A stretch of DNA of 64,000 nt. Origin: JAGQOZ01 sp041399205. Its GTDB lineage: Bacteria > Planctomycetota > Planctomycetia > Pirellulales > Pirellulaceae. Below are positions 28,149 through 37,187 of this stretch, piece after piece. The number at the start of each line of letters is the position of its first letter. Position 1 is the stretch's first letter. The translations under genes and the position numbers were made by a program. The stretch spans positions 248,001-312,000 of the forward strand of contig JAWKTK010000008.1 in the NCBI GenBank assembly GCA_041399205.1, read 5' to 3'. A model generated the notes under the pieces. The model did no database searches and was not told the DNA's origin. It worked only from the letters and a program-made list of their open reading frames with translations.

Positions 28149-29462
28149 CTACACGTTCTTGGGAATCGCCCAATGGTCTGCTCGATATTCTCGAGAAAGC
28201 AATTGCGGCGAATTTTCCACACCGACAATTTGTTGCGAAGTCGGATCGAACCGCAGAGTTTGGCCGATTCGAGTAGCGACGTTGCCAAGGTTGCACAGCG
28301 CGGTTGAATAGAAACCGGTCTGGATTGGCGCGTTGGGTGTTCGGCCGGTTCGAATCGCATCAATGAAGTCTTCATAGTGATTGGTCTTGGCCAGCGTGAC
28401 GGGTTCTTTGGGCTGCACTTGGTCCATGCGTCGGTTCCGACGATCAAAGCCTTCCAATTTGCCTCGTTTGCTAACAAACACTTTGCCTTCTGTGCCGTAA
28501 AATTCCACGCCGCTGTCAACGTTGTACGGATAGGTAGTGGACCACAATCGCATTTCAAACACCAATTGCTTTTTCTGCGGACCGTCATATTCGAACGTGA
28601 CGGTTTGCGTGTCGGGAAATTCTTGATCGTCATCAAAGAAATATTTGCCGCCAATGCCAGCGATGGTACTAGGAAACGTTTCGACACCGAGTCCCCAGCG
28701 AGCGTAATCCAGTTCGTGCACGCCGTCGTTGCCCATGTCTCCGTCACCAAAGTTGTGCCACCAACGCCAATTGTAATGATGACAGTTGCTGCGATACGGA
28801 ACCATCTTGGCGGGACCAACCCACAAATCATAATCGAACCCGTCGGGCGGTGCCGAAGGCTGCGTCTTGCCAATATCCTTACGTTTTTGAATGTTCCAAA
28901 CTCGAGCAACCAAGACGTCGCCAATCACACCTTCACGTAACGCTTGCATCAAGTTGGCAAACGTGGGATTGCTACGAGTTTGCGTGCCGTGTTGCACAAC
29001 GCGATTGTGTTGCTGTGCCGCGGCGACTAGCAATTGACCTTCTCGAAAATTATGGCTGCACGGTTTTTCGACATAGACATGCTTGCCGGCTTCTAACGCC
29101 AACAACGACGCAGGCGTGTGCCAGTGGTCGGGCGTGGCAATCGATACGGCGTCTATTTGGTTATCGTCAAAAATGACTCTAAGATCGCTGACCGCTTTGG
29201 CGTTTGGCGCTTGAGCACTGGCGTCATTCAATCGCTTTTGATCTACATCACAGACGTAGGCCACTTCCACATTGTCCATGCCCAAAAATTGTTTCAGATG
29301 ATGCCCGCCTTGACTGCCGATGCCGATGACGCCGATTCGCAATGTATCCGAACCTGCCGCAAACGCTTTGGCTTGAATCATGGTCGACGCGGCGGCCAGC
29401 GAACCGGTTGTCTTCAGAAAATGACGTCGGTCTTGGTTGAGATGGGTAGGCATCTTGGGCAT
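28149..29462 (-). CDS. Tat-exported Gfo/Idh/MocA family oxidoreductase
   Basis: ATG 29462 is preferred (AGGAAA six bases upstream); the frame extends to 29483. A twin-arginine leader ('QDRRHFLKTTGSLAAAS') precedes the NAD(P)-binding fold 'LRIGVIGIGSQGGHHLKQFL'. The family motif is 'VYVEKPCSHNFREGQLLVAA', whose EKP lysine is catalytic in characterised members. The C-terminal alpha/beta domain has 'NWRWWHNFGDGDMGNDGVHE' with likely active-site Asp/His. Planctomycete genomes encode many such exported NAD(P)-dependent sugar-type dehydrogenases; the substrate here is unknown. The downstream epimerase suggests sugar metabolism. Confidence 0.92.
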   Translation of the reverse strand: MPKMPTHLNQDRRHFLKTTGSLAAASTMIQAKAFAAGSDTLRIGVIGIGSQGGHHLKQFLGMDNVEVAYVCDVDQKRLNDASAQAPNAKAVSDLRVIFDDNQIDAVSIATPDHWHTPASLLALEAGKHVYVEKPCSHNFREGQLLVAAAQQHNRVVQHGTQTRSNPTFANLMQALREGVIGDVLVARVWNIQKRKDIGKTQPSAPPDGFDYDLWVGPAKMVPYRSNCHHYNWRWWHNFGDGDMGNDGVHELDYARWGLGVETFPSTIAGIGGKYFFDDDQEFPDTQTVTFEYDGPQKKQLVFEMRLWSTTYPYNVDSGVEFYGTEGKVFVSKRGKLEGFDRRNRRMDQVQPKEPVTLAKTNHYEDFIDAIRTGRTPNAPIQTGFYSTALCNLGNVATRIGQTLRFDPTSQQIVGVENSPQLLSREYRADHWAIPKNV

Positions 29463-29519
29463 GAGAGTTTTCCTGGGAGGCAAAAGGAGTCGGGAAGGAA
29501 ATGGCGAACCGATTTGGGA

Positions 29520-30644
29520 TCAACGCCAACGTTGTTGGAAGGACGGCAATCGTAGCAAGTGCAGCGCGACAAGCCAGGTAATGACCGAATACGCAGGTTC
29601 CGGTACGGCATTCGCGTGAGCTGCGAATGCTTCGTAGTTGTTGGTTCGAAAGGCCCAGATCAGGTCGGTCGAATTGAAATCACCGTCGCCGTTCCAATCT
29701 CCTTCGGGCCAAGTGGAATTGAGCGGCGCGGCATCTTCGTATTCGGCGGAAATGAAGACCTGAGTTAGATCATCGGATCGAAATGCGCCGTCCAAGTTGG
29801 CATCGCCATACGAAGTGCCCATCTGTTCGAGCCATGCGGTTCGATCATGTTGGTCCAAGATGCGATCCAGATTCATGTCGAACACTGGGTCATAGTCGGC
29901 TTGACGAATCATGGCTGACAATTGATCCATATCGTGATGATCACAAAATCCGTCCTGGTTCAGATCGGCTCCCGTGTCACACGGTTCGGCCAGTGAAATC
30001 TCCAACCAACTGGAGAGCTGTGATTCTTCAATGCTGGTGCTACTGCTGCGAGTGATCTCGGAGAACGCATAAGTTCCGGCCGCCAGCACACCTTGATACA
30101 TGAACGATTCTTCGAACGGGCCACCCAAGAGGTCTCGAGAAAGTTGAAACGAAGCCAAATTCGAACCATTTTGGCCAACCAAATCGGCTTGGTAATCGGA
30201 AGAGATCCCGGCGATTCCGTAAAATTCGCCGTTGATTTGAATGTCCATGCGAATCGCCGTCGCTTGCGTGACGATGAATTCCAGATCGTAACGAGCGGTC
30301 GCGGAATTTTCGCCGAACTCGGAAAACGCTTGTGGCGCCACTGTCTCCATGAAGATGGCCAAACCGTTCCCTCCCGGCGACACATGCATTCGGCCTCGAG
30401 CACCACCGAATTCAGAAACCAAACTGTGGAAATCTTCCGTGATCACGTCCGCTCCGGCCAAGTGATTGTCATAGGTTTCCGCATACGTTGTGGGATCAGG
30501 GTCACCCAACGCTTGCACAATCGTCTTGGCTTCCACGTGAAATTCTGATGCGATCGGTTGCCACTCGACGGCATCGCCACGTCCCACCAACAGACTACCA
30601 ATCGCTAGGACAAGCCAACAGAAATCTAAACGAGTGATCATCAT
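29520..30644 (-). CDS. Exported dockerin-like repeat protein with PEP-CTERM anchor
   Basis: The start is one of the adjacent ATGs at 30644/30641, giving the signal peptide 'MMITRLDFCWLVLAIGSLLV'; the frame is open to 30677. The N-terminal 200 residues form a beta-rich domain of no family I recognise. From about residue 230, Ca-loop-type segments follow: 'GADLNQDGFCDHHDMDQL', 'DMNLDRILDQHDRTAWL', 'GDANLDGAFRSDDLTQVF' and 'GDWNGDGDFNSTDLIWAF', i.e. EF-hand/dockerin-like pairs. The C-terminus 'AVPEPAYSVITWLVALHLL' plus basic tail is a PEP-CTERM signal. It is presumably surface-located. Confidence 0.82.
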   Translation of the reverse strand: MMITRLDFCWLVLAIGSLLVGRGDAVEWQPIASEFHVEAKTIVQALGDPDPTTYAETYDNHLAGADVITEDFHSLVSEFGGARGRMHVSPGGNGLAIFMETVAPQAFSEFGENSATARYDLEFIVTQATAIRMDIQINGEFYGIAGISSDYQADLVGQNGSNLASFQLSRDLLGGPFEESFMYQGVLAAGTYAFSEITRSSSTSIEESQLSSWLEISLAEPCDTGADLNQDGFCDHHDMDQLSAMIRQADYDPVFDMNLDRILDQHDRTAWLEQMGTSYGDANLDGAFRSDDLTQVFISAEYEDAAPLNSTWPEGDWNGDGDFNSTDLIWAFRTNNYEAFAAHANAVPEPAYSVITWLVALHLLRLPSFQQRWR

Positions 30645-30764
30645 GAGTGTGTCTCGCAATCGAACCGCAACGACCAAACCTGCTTCGGCGAAACCCTATT
30701 GTAGGGTGAAGTGATTGTGTCGTCACCACGCAAATGGTCGACCGAAAAATATCGACTCGCAAAC

Positions 30765-30797
30765 AAAAAAACGCGAATCAACCTGATCCGCGTTTTT
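30765..30797 (-). terminator. Terminator for the SUMF1-domain gene
   Basis: An 11 bp stem with one mismatch (30770-30780 with 30784-30794) encloses an ACC loop. It is flanked by A7 on the left and T5 on the right, so on the minus strand the hairpin is followed by a T-run. It lies 45 bases past the stop at 30842. Confidence 0.8.
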
Positions 30798-30841
30798 GAC
30801 GAGCTCGATTTGATTTCCGGATACAATTCCCGGAGATCTGA

Positions 30842-32038
30842 CTATTCGTCTTCCACTTGCTTGGCGGCTTCTGGCAGATCAGGATCCACCACGGCCCGAA
30901 CGCCGCGCCCGCCTTCCAGTCGATTGTCCACCGCGATTTCCAGCAAGACGGAATCTTCGGCCCAGAATTTTTGCTTCACTTCTTCGGCCGGTTCGTTCAA
31001 GGGGCGAACCAAACGAAACCCAACCGCTCGACCTGGTTCGCCCGTAAACCACCAAGGACTTTTCGGTTCGTTCGGATCTTCTTCTCGCCAATCATCGGTC
31101 ATGTCACGCGAGGCACTGCGACAGCCCGCGGCATCCGAATCCCACGAACCACCTCGGATGACATGCGGAAACATTTTGGTGGTCCAAACAATCATGTCGG
31201 TGGCGTTTTGTGTTTCTCCTTGCAGCTTGGCATAGGTGTCGGCGGCATATTGGTCCATGCATAATTCCGCTACGTTGCCGTGCATGTCATGCAGGCCCCA
31301 GGCATTCGGTTTCTTGGTCCCCACGTCATGATACGATTCATCCGCGTTGTCATAATACCAAGCGTATTCGCCCAATTCACTGGCGTCGTTCCCAAACGAA
31401 TAGGCGTCCGTCGAACCAGCTCGGCAAGCGTATTCCCATTCGGCTTCCGTTGGCCATCGATAGAAATTAGACATCAAATACGTCATCCACTTGGAATACT
31501 GTCTGGCCGAATAATGGCTCATGGTGACCGCGGGCTGCGTGTCATCTTCGCCCAATTCAAAAGTGAAAGTCGGTTCGTACAGCGGTGTTGGGCAGGTGAT
31601 GGTCTGCGAACGGTTTTCATCCGTCACGGTACGAATGCCGCGGAATTCAAACTTCTTGAACACTTCGTACATCGACATAAAGTGCTTGTATTCGGTCCAG
31701 CTGACTTCACATTCCGCGATCCAATACGGTTCGATACGAACTTCTACTGGCGGTCCTTCATCCTCTTCGCGACCTTCTTCTGATTCGGGACTGCCCATTT
31801 TGAAAGTACCGCCCGGAATGGGCAGCATGCGAAAGGTGGCTTTCGAACCAGGGATGTGCACTTCGTACGGAACCATGAATCCCTTGTCCGTTTCTACGAA
31901 TCGGCCTTCCGCGGGTTTCTCTTTGACGAGCCCGGTTGGCAAGCCTTCGTCCGACGTGGCGGTTGAACCAACCATGGCCAGCACGCCTGCTGTCCAGCCA
32001 AAACATGCCCAGAAACGGTTAAAAAACATTTTATGCAC
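30842..32038 (-). CDS. Exported SUMF1 / formylglycine-generating-type domain protein
   Basis: The 398-residue protein has a signal sequence and then a SUMF1 fold: 'FRMLPIPGGTFKMGSPESEE', 'VRIEPYWIAECEVSWTEY', 'WPTEAEWEYACRAGS', 'AWGLHDMHGNVAELCMDQY', 'HVIRGGSWDSDAAGCRSASR'. True formylglycine-generating enzymes use a cysteine pair in the C-terminal part; only the single Cys of 'GCRSASR' is seen there, so this is probably a non-FGE member of the family (serine/threonine-kinase-associated or carbohydrate-binding type). No sulfatase gene is adjacent. The acidic C-terminal tail (about 60 residues) is outside the domain. Confidence 0.88.
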   Translation of the reverse strand: MHKMFFNRFWACFGWTAGVLAMVGSTATSDEGLPTGLVKEKPAEGRFVETDKGFMVPYEVHIPGSKATFRMLPIPGGTFKMGSPESEEGREEDEGPPVEVRIEPYWIAECEVSWTEYKHFMSMYEVFKKFEFRGIRTVTDENRSQTITCPTPLYEPTFTFELGEDDTQPAVTMSHYSARQYSKWMTYLMSNFYRWPTEAEWEYACRAGSTDAYSFGNDASELGEYAWYYDNADESYHDVGTKKPNAWGLHDMHGNVAELCMDQYAADTYAKLQGETQNATDMIVWTTKMFPHVIRGGSWDSDAAGCRSASRDMTDDWREEDPNEPKSPWWFTGEPGRAVGFRLVRPLNEPAEEVKQKFWAEDSVLLEIAVDNRLEGGRGVRAVVDPDLPEAAKQVEDE

Positions 32039-32460
32039 CTCGTATCACGCTGGTTGTCTATCCAAAAATGGTTTCTCCTAGTCCATTGTAGGCACTTTCA
32101 ATTCGACAAGGAATGCTGGGCAACCTTGTGTGGCATGTCACTCGATTCTCGGTTTCGGTTATGCGGAATGTAAAGATCGTTTGTCAGGTAAACCAACAGC
32201 GACGTCTCCATTCGCTAATTGCCAAAATCGATGAAGTCGTGCAAACAACTTCGGGAATTCGGCAGGGGAATGGGCGGTTCGCTTCAATAGGGCTTCTTAT
32301 CTGGATTCAACCGGATTAAATTGACCGGTTCGGATGGCGCGCGACTGACGACAAAGAAGACCTCAATTTAACCATGGCACGGCGGCAGCTTTAGGTCGCT
32401 TAAGTCATTTGCGTGGAACCAATTACGGTACCTCAACGTTTCTTCAACAGCGAAATCATC
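32039..32460. other. Intergenic region between divergent genes
   Basis: These 422 bases separate the SUMF1-domain gene (minus) from the ketosynthase-like gene (plus), so promoters for both must lie here. I see no repeat, hairpin or convincing small gene; the 68-codon ORF at 32113-32319 lacks any recognisable pattern. Confidence 0.5.
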
Positions 32461-33729
32461 ATGGCTGAAACTCGCGATGTCGTCATCACCGGAGTGGGTG
32501 TGGTTAGTCCCATTGGGATTGGTCAGCGCGCATTTTGGGATTCGCTGATGAGCGGTCGCAGCGGAGTTGCTTCGCTGACACAGTTTGACGCCAGTGCTAT
32601 GACGGTTCGCTTTGGAGCGGAATTGGCCGACTTCGACCCCAAGCAACACGTGAAGCCTCGCAAAGCGCTGAAAGTCATGTGTCGCGAAATCCAAACCGCC
32701 TTTGCTGCCGCAGGTCTGGCAGTGGAATCAGCCGGAATCACGTGCGAAAATGTCAACGTCGAACGCTTTGGCGCCGTCTTTGGAAGTCAGATGCTGTACG
32801 GCGAATTAGACGAATTTGTCGACCTTTATCAAGCCTGCAAAAATGACGACGGAGAATTTCAGTACGAACAATATGGTGATCTGTTTCCCACCAAAATGTT
32901 TCCGCTGTGGATGCTTAAGTATTTGCCCAACATGGCCGCCTGTCACGTGGCCATTGCCCATGATGCTCGAGGCCCCAACAACACCATTGTCTTGGGCGAA
33001 GCGTCCAGCTTATTAGCGGTCAGTGAAGCGGCCAGTTACATTCAACGAGGTATGGCGGATGTGATGATGGCTGGCGGAACTGGATCCAGACTGAACGTGA
33101 CCAACATGCTTTATCGAGGTGACTGGGATTTGTCCAAGCGAAACGACGACCCGTCTGCCGCCATGCGACCGTTTGACAAGGATCGCGACGGCACGGTCAA
33201 TGGCGAAGGTTCTGCCGTGGTGATACTGGAGAGCCGTCGTCATGCGGAGCGCCGAAGTGCACCGATTATGGCGCAGCTGTTGGCCACGCATTCGACTGTG
33301 GATGTCGGTGGTTCGAAAAAAACGAGAATAGAAGCGGTGGAACGTTCCATTGAAGGCGTCATGAAGTCAGGACAAATTGACCCCACTTCGATTTCCCACA
33401 TCAACGCACATGGCGCCAGTACGATAGATGACGATACAATCGAAGCAACCGCGATTGCTCGAATTCTGGGCGACGTCCCCGTGACCGCTCCGAAAAGCTA
33501 CTTCGGTTCGCTGGGCGCTGGCAGTGGCTTGGTAGAATTAGTGGCGTCGGTCCTTTCGCTACAACATGGACGCGTACCGCCAACATTAAACTACCATTCG
33601 CCCGATCCTTATTGTCCCATTAACGTTGTCCATCAACAAACACTAGAATCCAACTTGCCCGTAGCCATTTGCTTGAACCAATCTTCGACGGGGCAAGCGG
33701 TCAGTGTCGCGTTACAAGCGGCCGAATAG
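32461..33729 (+). CDS. Beta-ketoacyl-ACP synthase homologue lacking the catalytic Cys and one His
   Basis: ATG 32461 begins 'MAETRDVVITGVGVVSPIG', the normal KAS II start; the frame extends to 32413. The thiolase fold is complete at 422 residues ('YLPNMAACHVAIAHDARGPN', 'ADVMMAGGTGSRLN', 'MRPFDKDRDGTVNGEGSAVV'). Aligned by eye with FabF, the nucleophile segment 'TACA' reads 'LGEA', putting E180 where the Cys should be. The first active-site His is present ('INAHGAST', H317), but the second, normally 'KSxxGHxxGA', is serine ('KSYFGSLGAG', S350). This is therefore unlikely to condense acyl chains by itself; it may act like a chain-length factor or a decarboxylase-type KS partner (inference). 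No acyl carrier protein gene is adjacent. Confidence 0.85.
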   Translation: MAETRDVVITGVGVVSPIGIGQRAFWDSLMSGRSGVASLTQFDASAMTVRFGAELADFDPKQHVKPRKALKVMCREIQTAFAAAGLAVESAGITCENVNVERFGAVFGSQMLYGELDEFVDLYQACKNDDGEFQYEQYGDLFPTKMFPLWMLKYLPNMAACHVAIAHDARGPNNTIVLGEASSLLAVSEAASYIQRGMADVMMAGGTGSRLNVTNMLYRGDWDLSKRNDDPSAAMRPFDKDRDGTVNGEGSAVVILESRRHAERRSAPIMAQLLATHSTVDVGGSKKTRIEAVERSIEGVMKSGQIDPTSISHINAHGASTIDDDTIEATAIARILGDVPVTAPKSYFGSLGAGSGLVELVASVLSLQHGRVPPTLNYHSPDPYCPINVVHQQTLESNLPVAICLNQSSTGQAVSVALQAAE

Positions 33730-33798
33730 ATCGGAGAACCGTCGATGACGTACTGCGTATTGCCCGTTCTTAGCGAATGGAACCAAATAGGCTGACTC

Positions 33799-34682
33799 AT
33801 GTTATCTGGAATATCTGTCGTCTGTTTTGCTTCCAGCTACGCGGTGGTGTTGGGCTTGGAGCTGAGTCGATTCTTTTTCGCGCCACCATTCGCAAAGCGG
33901 TTTCTATTGGATTTACGGTAGCCGGTTTGTTCGCGCATCTATATTTCTTGTCCTCGCTGCTTTGGCAAGACGAACCGGTCGCTCGTTGGTACTTCGGTTG
34001 CCTCGCCTTGGCGGCCGCTTTGGCGCTGACCTATTTGATTATTGCCATCCGTGTTGAACGAACCACCGCAGGAATTTTCCTATTGCCCACCGCACTGGCC
34101 CTGATCGCCGCGGCCCACTTGATTCAAATGACGCCCTCCGATGATGCGTCTAATACTCTGCGATTTTGGGCGTTGGTGCATGGCTATTCGCTGATGTTGG
34201 GAACCGCTTTGGTGGTGGTTGGATTTGTCTCCGCCGTCATGTATTTGATTCAAGCGAACCGCCTAAAACGCAAGAAGCCACCCAAGTCCGGATTTTGGTT
34301 GCCCAGTTTGGAATGGCTGGAAAAAACCAACGAACGGTCGTTGCACAGTTCCATTGCGTTGCTAGGCATTGGTTTGGTCTCCGGAATCTTGTTGAATTTG
34401 GATTCGCAAGGTGCCATCCCGTGGAGCGATCCGCTGGTCTGGGCTTCGTTGGTTTGGCTGCTATGGCTGTTTGTCGTGCTGGTCTTTCATGCCATCTATA
34501 AACCTTCTCGGCAAGGTCGCAAGGTTGCCTATCTGACCGTCGGCAGCTTTTTGTTTTTAGGCGCTGTGGTGGCGGTGTTGTACTTGCTGCCCAACGAACA
34601 TACTTCGACGGAAACGGCGAAAATCCATCATTCGGCCATCGGCAACGAGATTTCCAGTTCGACGAAAAGGCGAAGCGGATGA
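33799..34682 (+). pseudogene. CcsA/HemX-like cytochrome c assembly membrane protein, one frameshift near the N-terminus
   Basis: ATG 33799 opens 'MLSGISVVCFASSYAVVLGL', a first transmembrane helix; at the T5 run 33874-33878 the frame is lost, and the rest ('RATIRKAVSIGFTVAGLFAH' onward) continues in the frame that is open from 33777. Adding one T restores a single protein of about 293 residues. Eight or so hydrophobic segments are visible, with 'WALVHGYSLMLGTALVVVGF' resembling the CcsA/CcmC-type heme-handling region. It overlaps hemA by four bases (ATGA at 34679), the classic hemX-hemA pairing. The likely role is in heme or cytochrome c biogenesis, or modulating HemA levels. Confidence 0.75.
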
Positions 34683-35953
34683 AACTACAGTTAGTCGGTT
34701 GTAGCCACCACAACGCGGCGGTCGAAATTCGCGAACGGCTGGCCTTCACCAAAGATCAGATTCCACAGGCATTGTCGCTGCTCCGGCAATCGTTTCCCAA
34801 TGCGGAAGCGGTGCTGCTGTCGACCTGCAACCGAGTGGAATTGTATACGGCCGTGGTCGACGGCGATGATGCTCCGTCCGATTCCGACCTAGTACAATTC
34901 TTGGCCGCCTTCCACGGTCTTCAAGCGGATGAAATTTCCAACAACCTATTTACCTTTCGCAAGGAAGACGCGATTCGGCACTTGTTCCGAGTTGCCGCCA
35001 GCTTGGACAGCATGGTTACCGGCGAAGCCCAAATTTTGTCCCAAGTCAAAGAAGCGTACCAATTGGCCACCGACGGTGAATACACCGGACCGTTGACGCA
35101 TGCCGCGTTTCAAGGTGCCATCCGGGTTGCTCGCCGAGTAGCCAACGAAACGGCGATTCATGAAAAGCGAGTCAGTATTCCCAGCGTGGCGGTGGCCGAT
35201 TTTGCCAGTCAAATTTTTGAACGCTTTGACGACAAACAAGTTTTGGTCATTGGTGCGGGCGAAATGGGACAAGAGACGCTTCGCTACTTGCAAGGCGAAG
35301 GCGCACAACATATTACCGTTGTGAATCGCAATGAAGAACGCGGCCAAGCATTGGCGAACGAATTCAACGGTCGGTTCGCTCCTTGGGCACAATTGCACGA
35401 CCTGTTGGTTGAAGCCGATTTGGTGGTCAGTACCACGGGCAGTACCGAACCGATTGTCACCGCCCAACAGTTTGCGGCCATTGAAGCCAAACGTTTTCAA
35501 CGCACCTTGTTTGTCTTGGACCTGGCGGTGCCGCGCGACTTTGATCCATTGATCGGCGACCAATTGGGCGTCTATCTCTATTCGGTGGACGATTTGCAAA
35601 AAACGTGTGAACAGAATCGACGGAAGCGAGAAAAAGAGTGGCCGAAAGCAGAAAAGGTGATCGAACAAGAGACCGCTCGGTTCATGGCCGATTGGAATCG
35701 TCGAGTGACCGCGCCGGCGATTCGTCAATTGAAGGAAAATGCCGATCGAATCAAAGCAGATGAACTTCAAAGGCTGTTGAACAAACTCAGTCTTTCCGAT
35801 CCGAATGCCGTGAACGAATTGGAACGTGCCTTCGATCGCTTAGTCAACAAACTGCTGCACCCGCCGCTGGAATCACTCCGCGACGATGCCGAAGCCGGAC
35901 AACCGCACGGCCTACTCCCCGCACTCAAGCGTCTGTTTCAACTGAAGGACTGA
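34679..35953 (+). CDS. hemA: Glutamyl-tRNA reductase
   Basis: First committed enzyme of the C5 tetrapyrrole pathway, reducing glutamyl-tRNA to glutamate-1-semialdehyde with NADPH. The 424-residue protein has the catalytic cysteine C50 in 'LLSTCNRVELYTAV', the substrate-domain motif 'VTGEAQILSQVKEAY', the NADPH-binding fold 'VLVIGAGEMGQETLRYL', 'DLAVPRDFDP' and the C-terminal dimerisation helices ('NKLLHPPLESLRDDA'). ATG overlaps the stop of the CcsA/HemX-like gene, so the two are coupled. No other heme gene follows in this window. Confidence 0.97.
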   Translation: MKLQLVGCSHHNAAVEIRERLAFTKDQIPQALSLLRQSFPNAEAVLLSTCNRVELYTAVVDGDDAPSDSDLVQFLAAFHGLQADEISNNLFTFRKEDAIRHLFRVAASLDSMVTGEAQILSQVKEAYQLATDGEYTGPLTHAAFQGAIRVARRVANETAIHEKRVSIPSVAVADFASQIFERFDDKQVLVIGAGEMGQETLRYLQGEGAQHITVVNRNEERGQALANEFNGRFAPWAQLHDLLVEADLVVSTTGSTEPIVTAQQFAAIEAKRFQRTLFVLDLAVPRDFDPLIGDQLGVYLYSVDDLQKTCEQNRRKREKEWPKAEKVIEQETARFMADWNRRVTAPAIRQLKENADRIKADELQRLLNKLSLSDPNAVNELERAFDRLVNKLLHPPLESLRDDAEAGQPHGLLPALKRLFQLKD

Positions 35954-36045
35954 GCCAACAGCATTCGAATGCTCACGATTTCGACAATACTAGAATTCGC
36001 CAAGTTACACTGCTGGCCCGACACGGAAGTGAAGGAAGTTTGAAT

Positions 36046-36096
36046 GCTCCACGGGCCCTCTCTCACGCTCTCACGCTTCGGGCTACCTAATTCTGC
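36046..36096 (+). repeat. Partial copy of a dispersed 'TCACGCTTCGGGCTA' repeat
   Basis: The stretch CTCTCACGCTCTCACGCTTC followed by GGGCTACCTAATTCTG closely resembles the right arm and flank of the hairpin at 61953-61986 (CTCGCTGACGCTTCGGGCTA then GGAAATTCTG). It lies between hemA and a convergent methyltransferase gene. No paired arm was seen here, so it is a half-element. Confidence 0.6.
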
Positions 36097-36172
36097 ACAA
36101 GAAAAAACTTAAATGCCCAAGTGCCGGAACCGAAACCAAACGGCGCAACGTATTGCAGCGACGCGTAACTTT

Positions 36173-36958
36173 TCACACTCGCTGGCAAATCATGATCCAG
36201 CCACTGGCGCGCAAACTTTGCAGCCGATTTGGCTGCGACAAAACTCCGTCGCAGGCGGCGTTCAACGGAATCCACTTGGCGACTCGCAAACCAGCTTTTC
36301 GCAGCAGTCGGCCGATTTCTCGTTTCGAGAAAACGTGCAAATAGAAATTATTGATGCCTCGATACGCGTAATACTTGTCGCCTACTTCCAAGTCTTTGGA
36401 AAATGGAGCTCGCATCAAGCTGCCGAGCAGCCACCATGGGCCACCGGGATCGTATAAATTGAACCAACGATTGTGCGCGTGCAGAATCAACTGACCAGAG
36501 GGTGTCAGTACGCGAGCCACCTGGTTGAGCATTGTTTGGCGAGCTCGCTGAGTTTTGATCATGCCCAACGTGCTGAACAAACAGACAGCGTATTCGATCA
36601 CTTCGTCAGGCAAGAAGTCTAATTCGACCAAGTTCGCTCGGACACACCAAACCGGCTTGTTCGCAGACGCAGCTTTGGTTCGAACCAATTCCAACATGCG
36701 TTGTGAAAGATCGACCGCGATACCTGGTCGCTGCGAATTGGCCAACTCCAAGATCGCTCGTCCCGTGCCACATCCCAAATCCAATACTCGACCCGTTTCC
36801 GGCGCGTACTGCTGAACCACTTCCATGTCAAATTTCATCAGGCCGTGGTTTTCAAAATAGCGATCGTAGTCACTGGCAATGAAGTCGGCCTGAGTGTAAT
36901 CCCAGACGCCTCGCGGCACACCGGGCGGAAGCTGTCGATCACTACGAGTATCATCCAT
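36173..36958 (-). CDS. Class I SAM-dependent methyltransferase
   Basis: The 261-residue protein carries motif I 'VLDLGCGTGRAILELA', 'IAVDLSQRMLELVRTKA' for motif II and 'YAVCLFSTLGMIKTQRAR' for the post-II region; later 'VARVLTPSGQLILHAHNRWF' is the motif III strand. This is a Methyltransf_11/25-type fold. The C-terminal part has 'FYLHVFSKREIGRLLRKAGL', common in small-molecule methyltransferases. The substrate is unknown. It is divergent from the giant repeat protein with 229 bases between, which must hold both promoters. Confidence 0.88.
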   Translation of the reverse strand: MDDTRSDRQLPPGVPRGVWDYTQADFIASDYDRYFENHGLMKFDMEVVQQYAPETGRVLDLGCGTGRAILELANSQRPGIAVDLSQRMLELVRTKAASANKPVWCVRANLVELDFLPDEVIEYAVCLFSTLGMIKTQRARQTMLNQVARVLTPSGQLILHAHNRWFNLYDPGGPWWLLGSLMRAPFSKDLEVGDKYYAYRGINNFYLHVFSKREIGRLLRKAGLRVAKWIPLNAACDGVLSQPNRLQSLRASGWIMICQRV

Positions 36959-37187
36959 GAAACGATTTTCTATACGCGGAAGGCGAAAATTGTACGAAAT
37001 TGCTTATCAGCACTGCTCGTGCTAACGATTCGTGACTTGGAACGCCAAGTTTACGGTTTACCGTTTGAGTGAAATCGAATCTAATATCATATCGGCCGAC
37101 AAAGTTCACAACAGGGACAGTATGCGTTTGTCGGTTCCCGCCTCTTGTTCTTGTGAAAAGAATCCTTCCCACTGCAATCTGAACTAG

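Noticed and set aside
30842..32038. Genuine formylglycine-generating enzyme
   Set aside because: Only one of the expected C-terminal cysteines is present and no sulfatase is adjacent, so only the SUMF1 fold is claimed.
32113..32319. Short plus-strand ORF in the intergenic region before the ketosynthase-like gene
   Set aside because: No SD, no recognisable motif, and no continuity with neighbouring genes.
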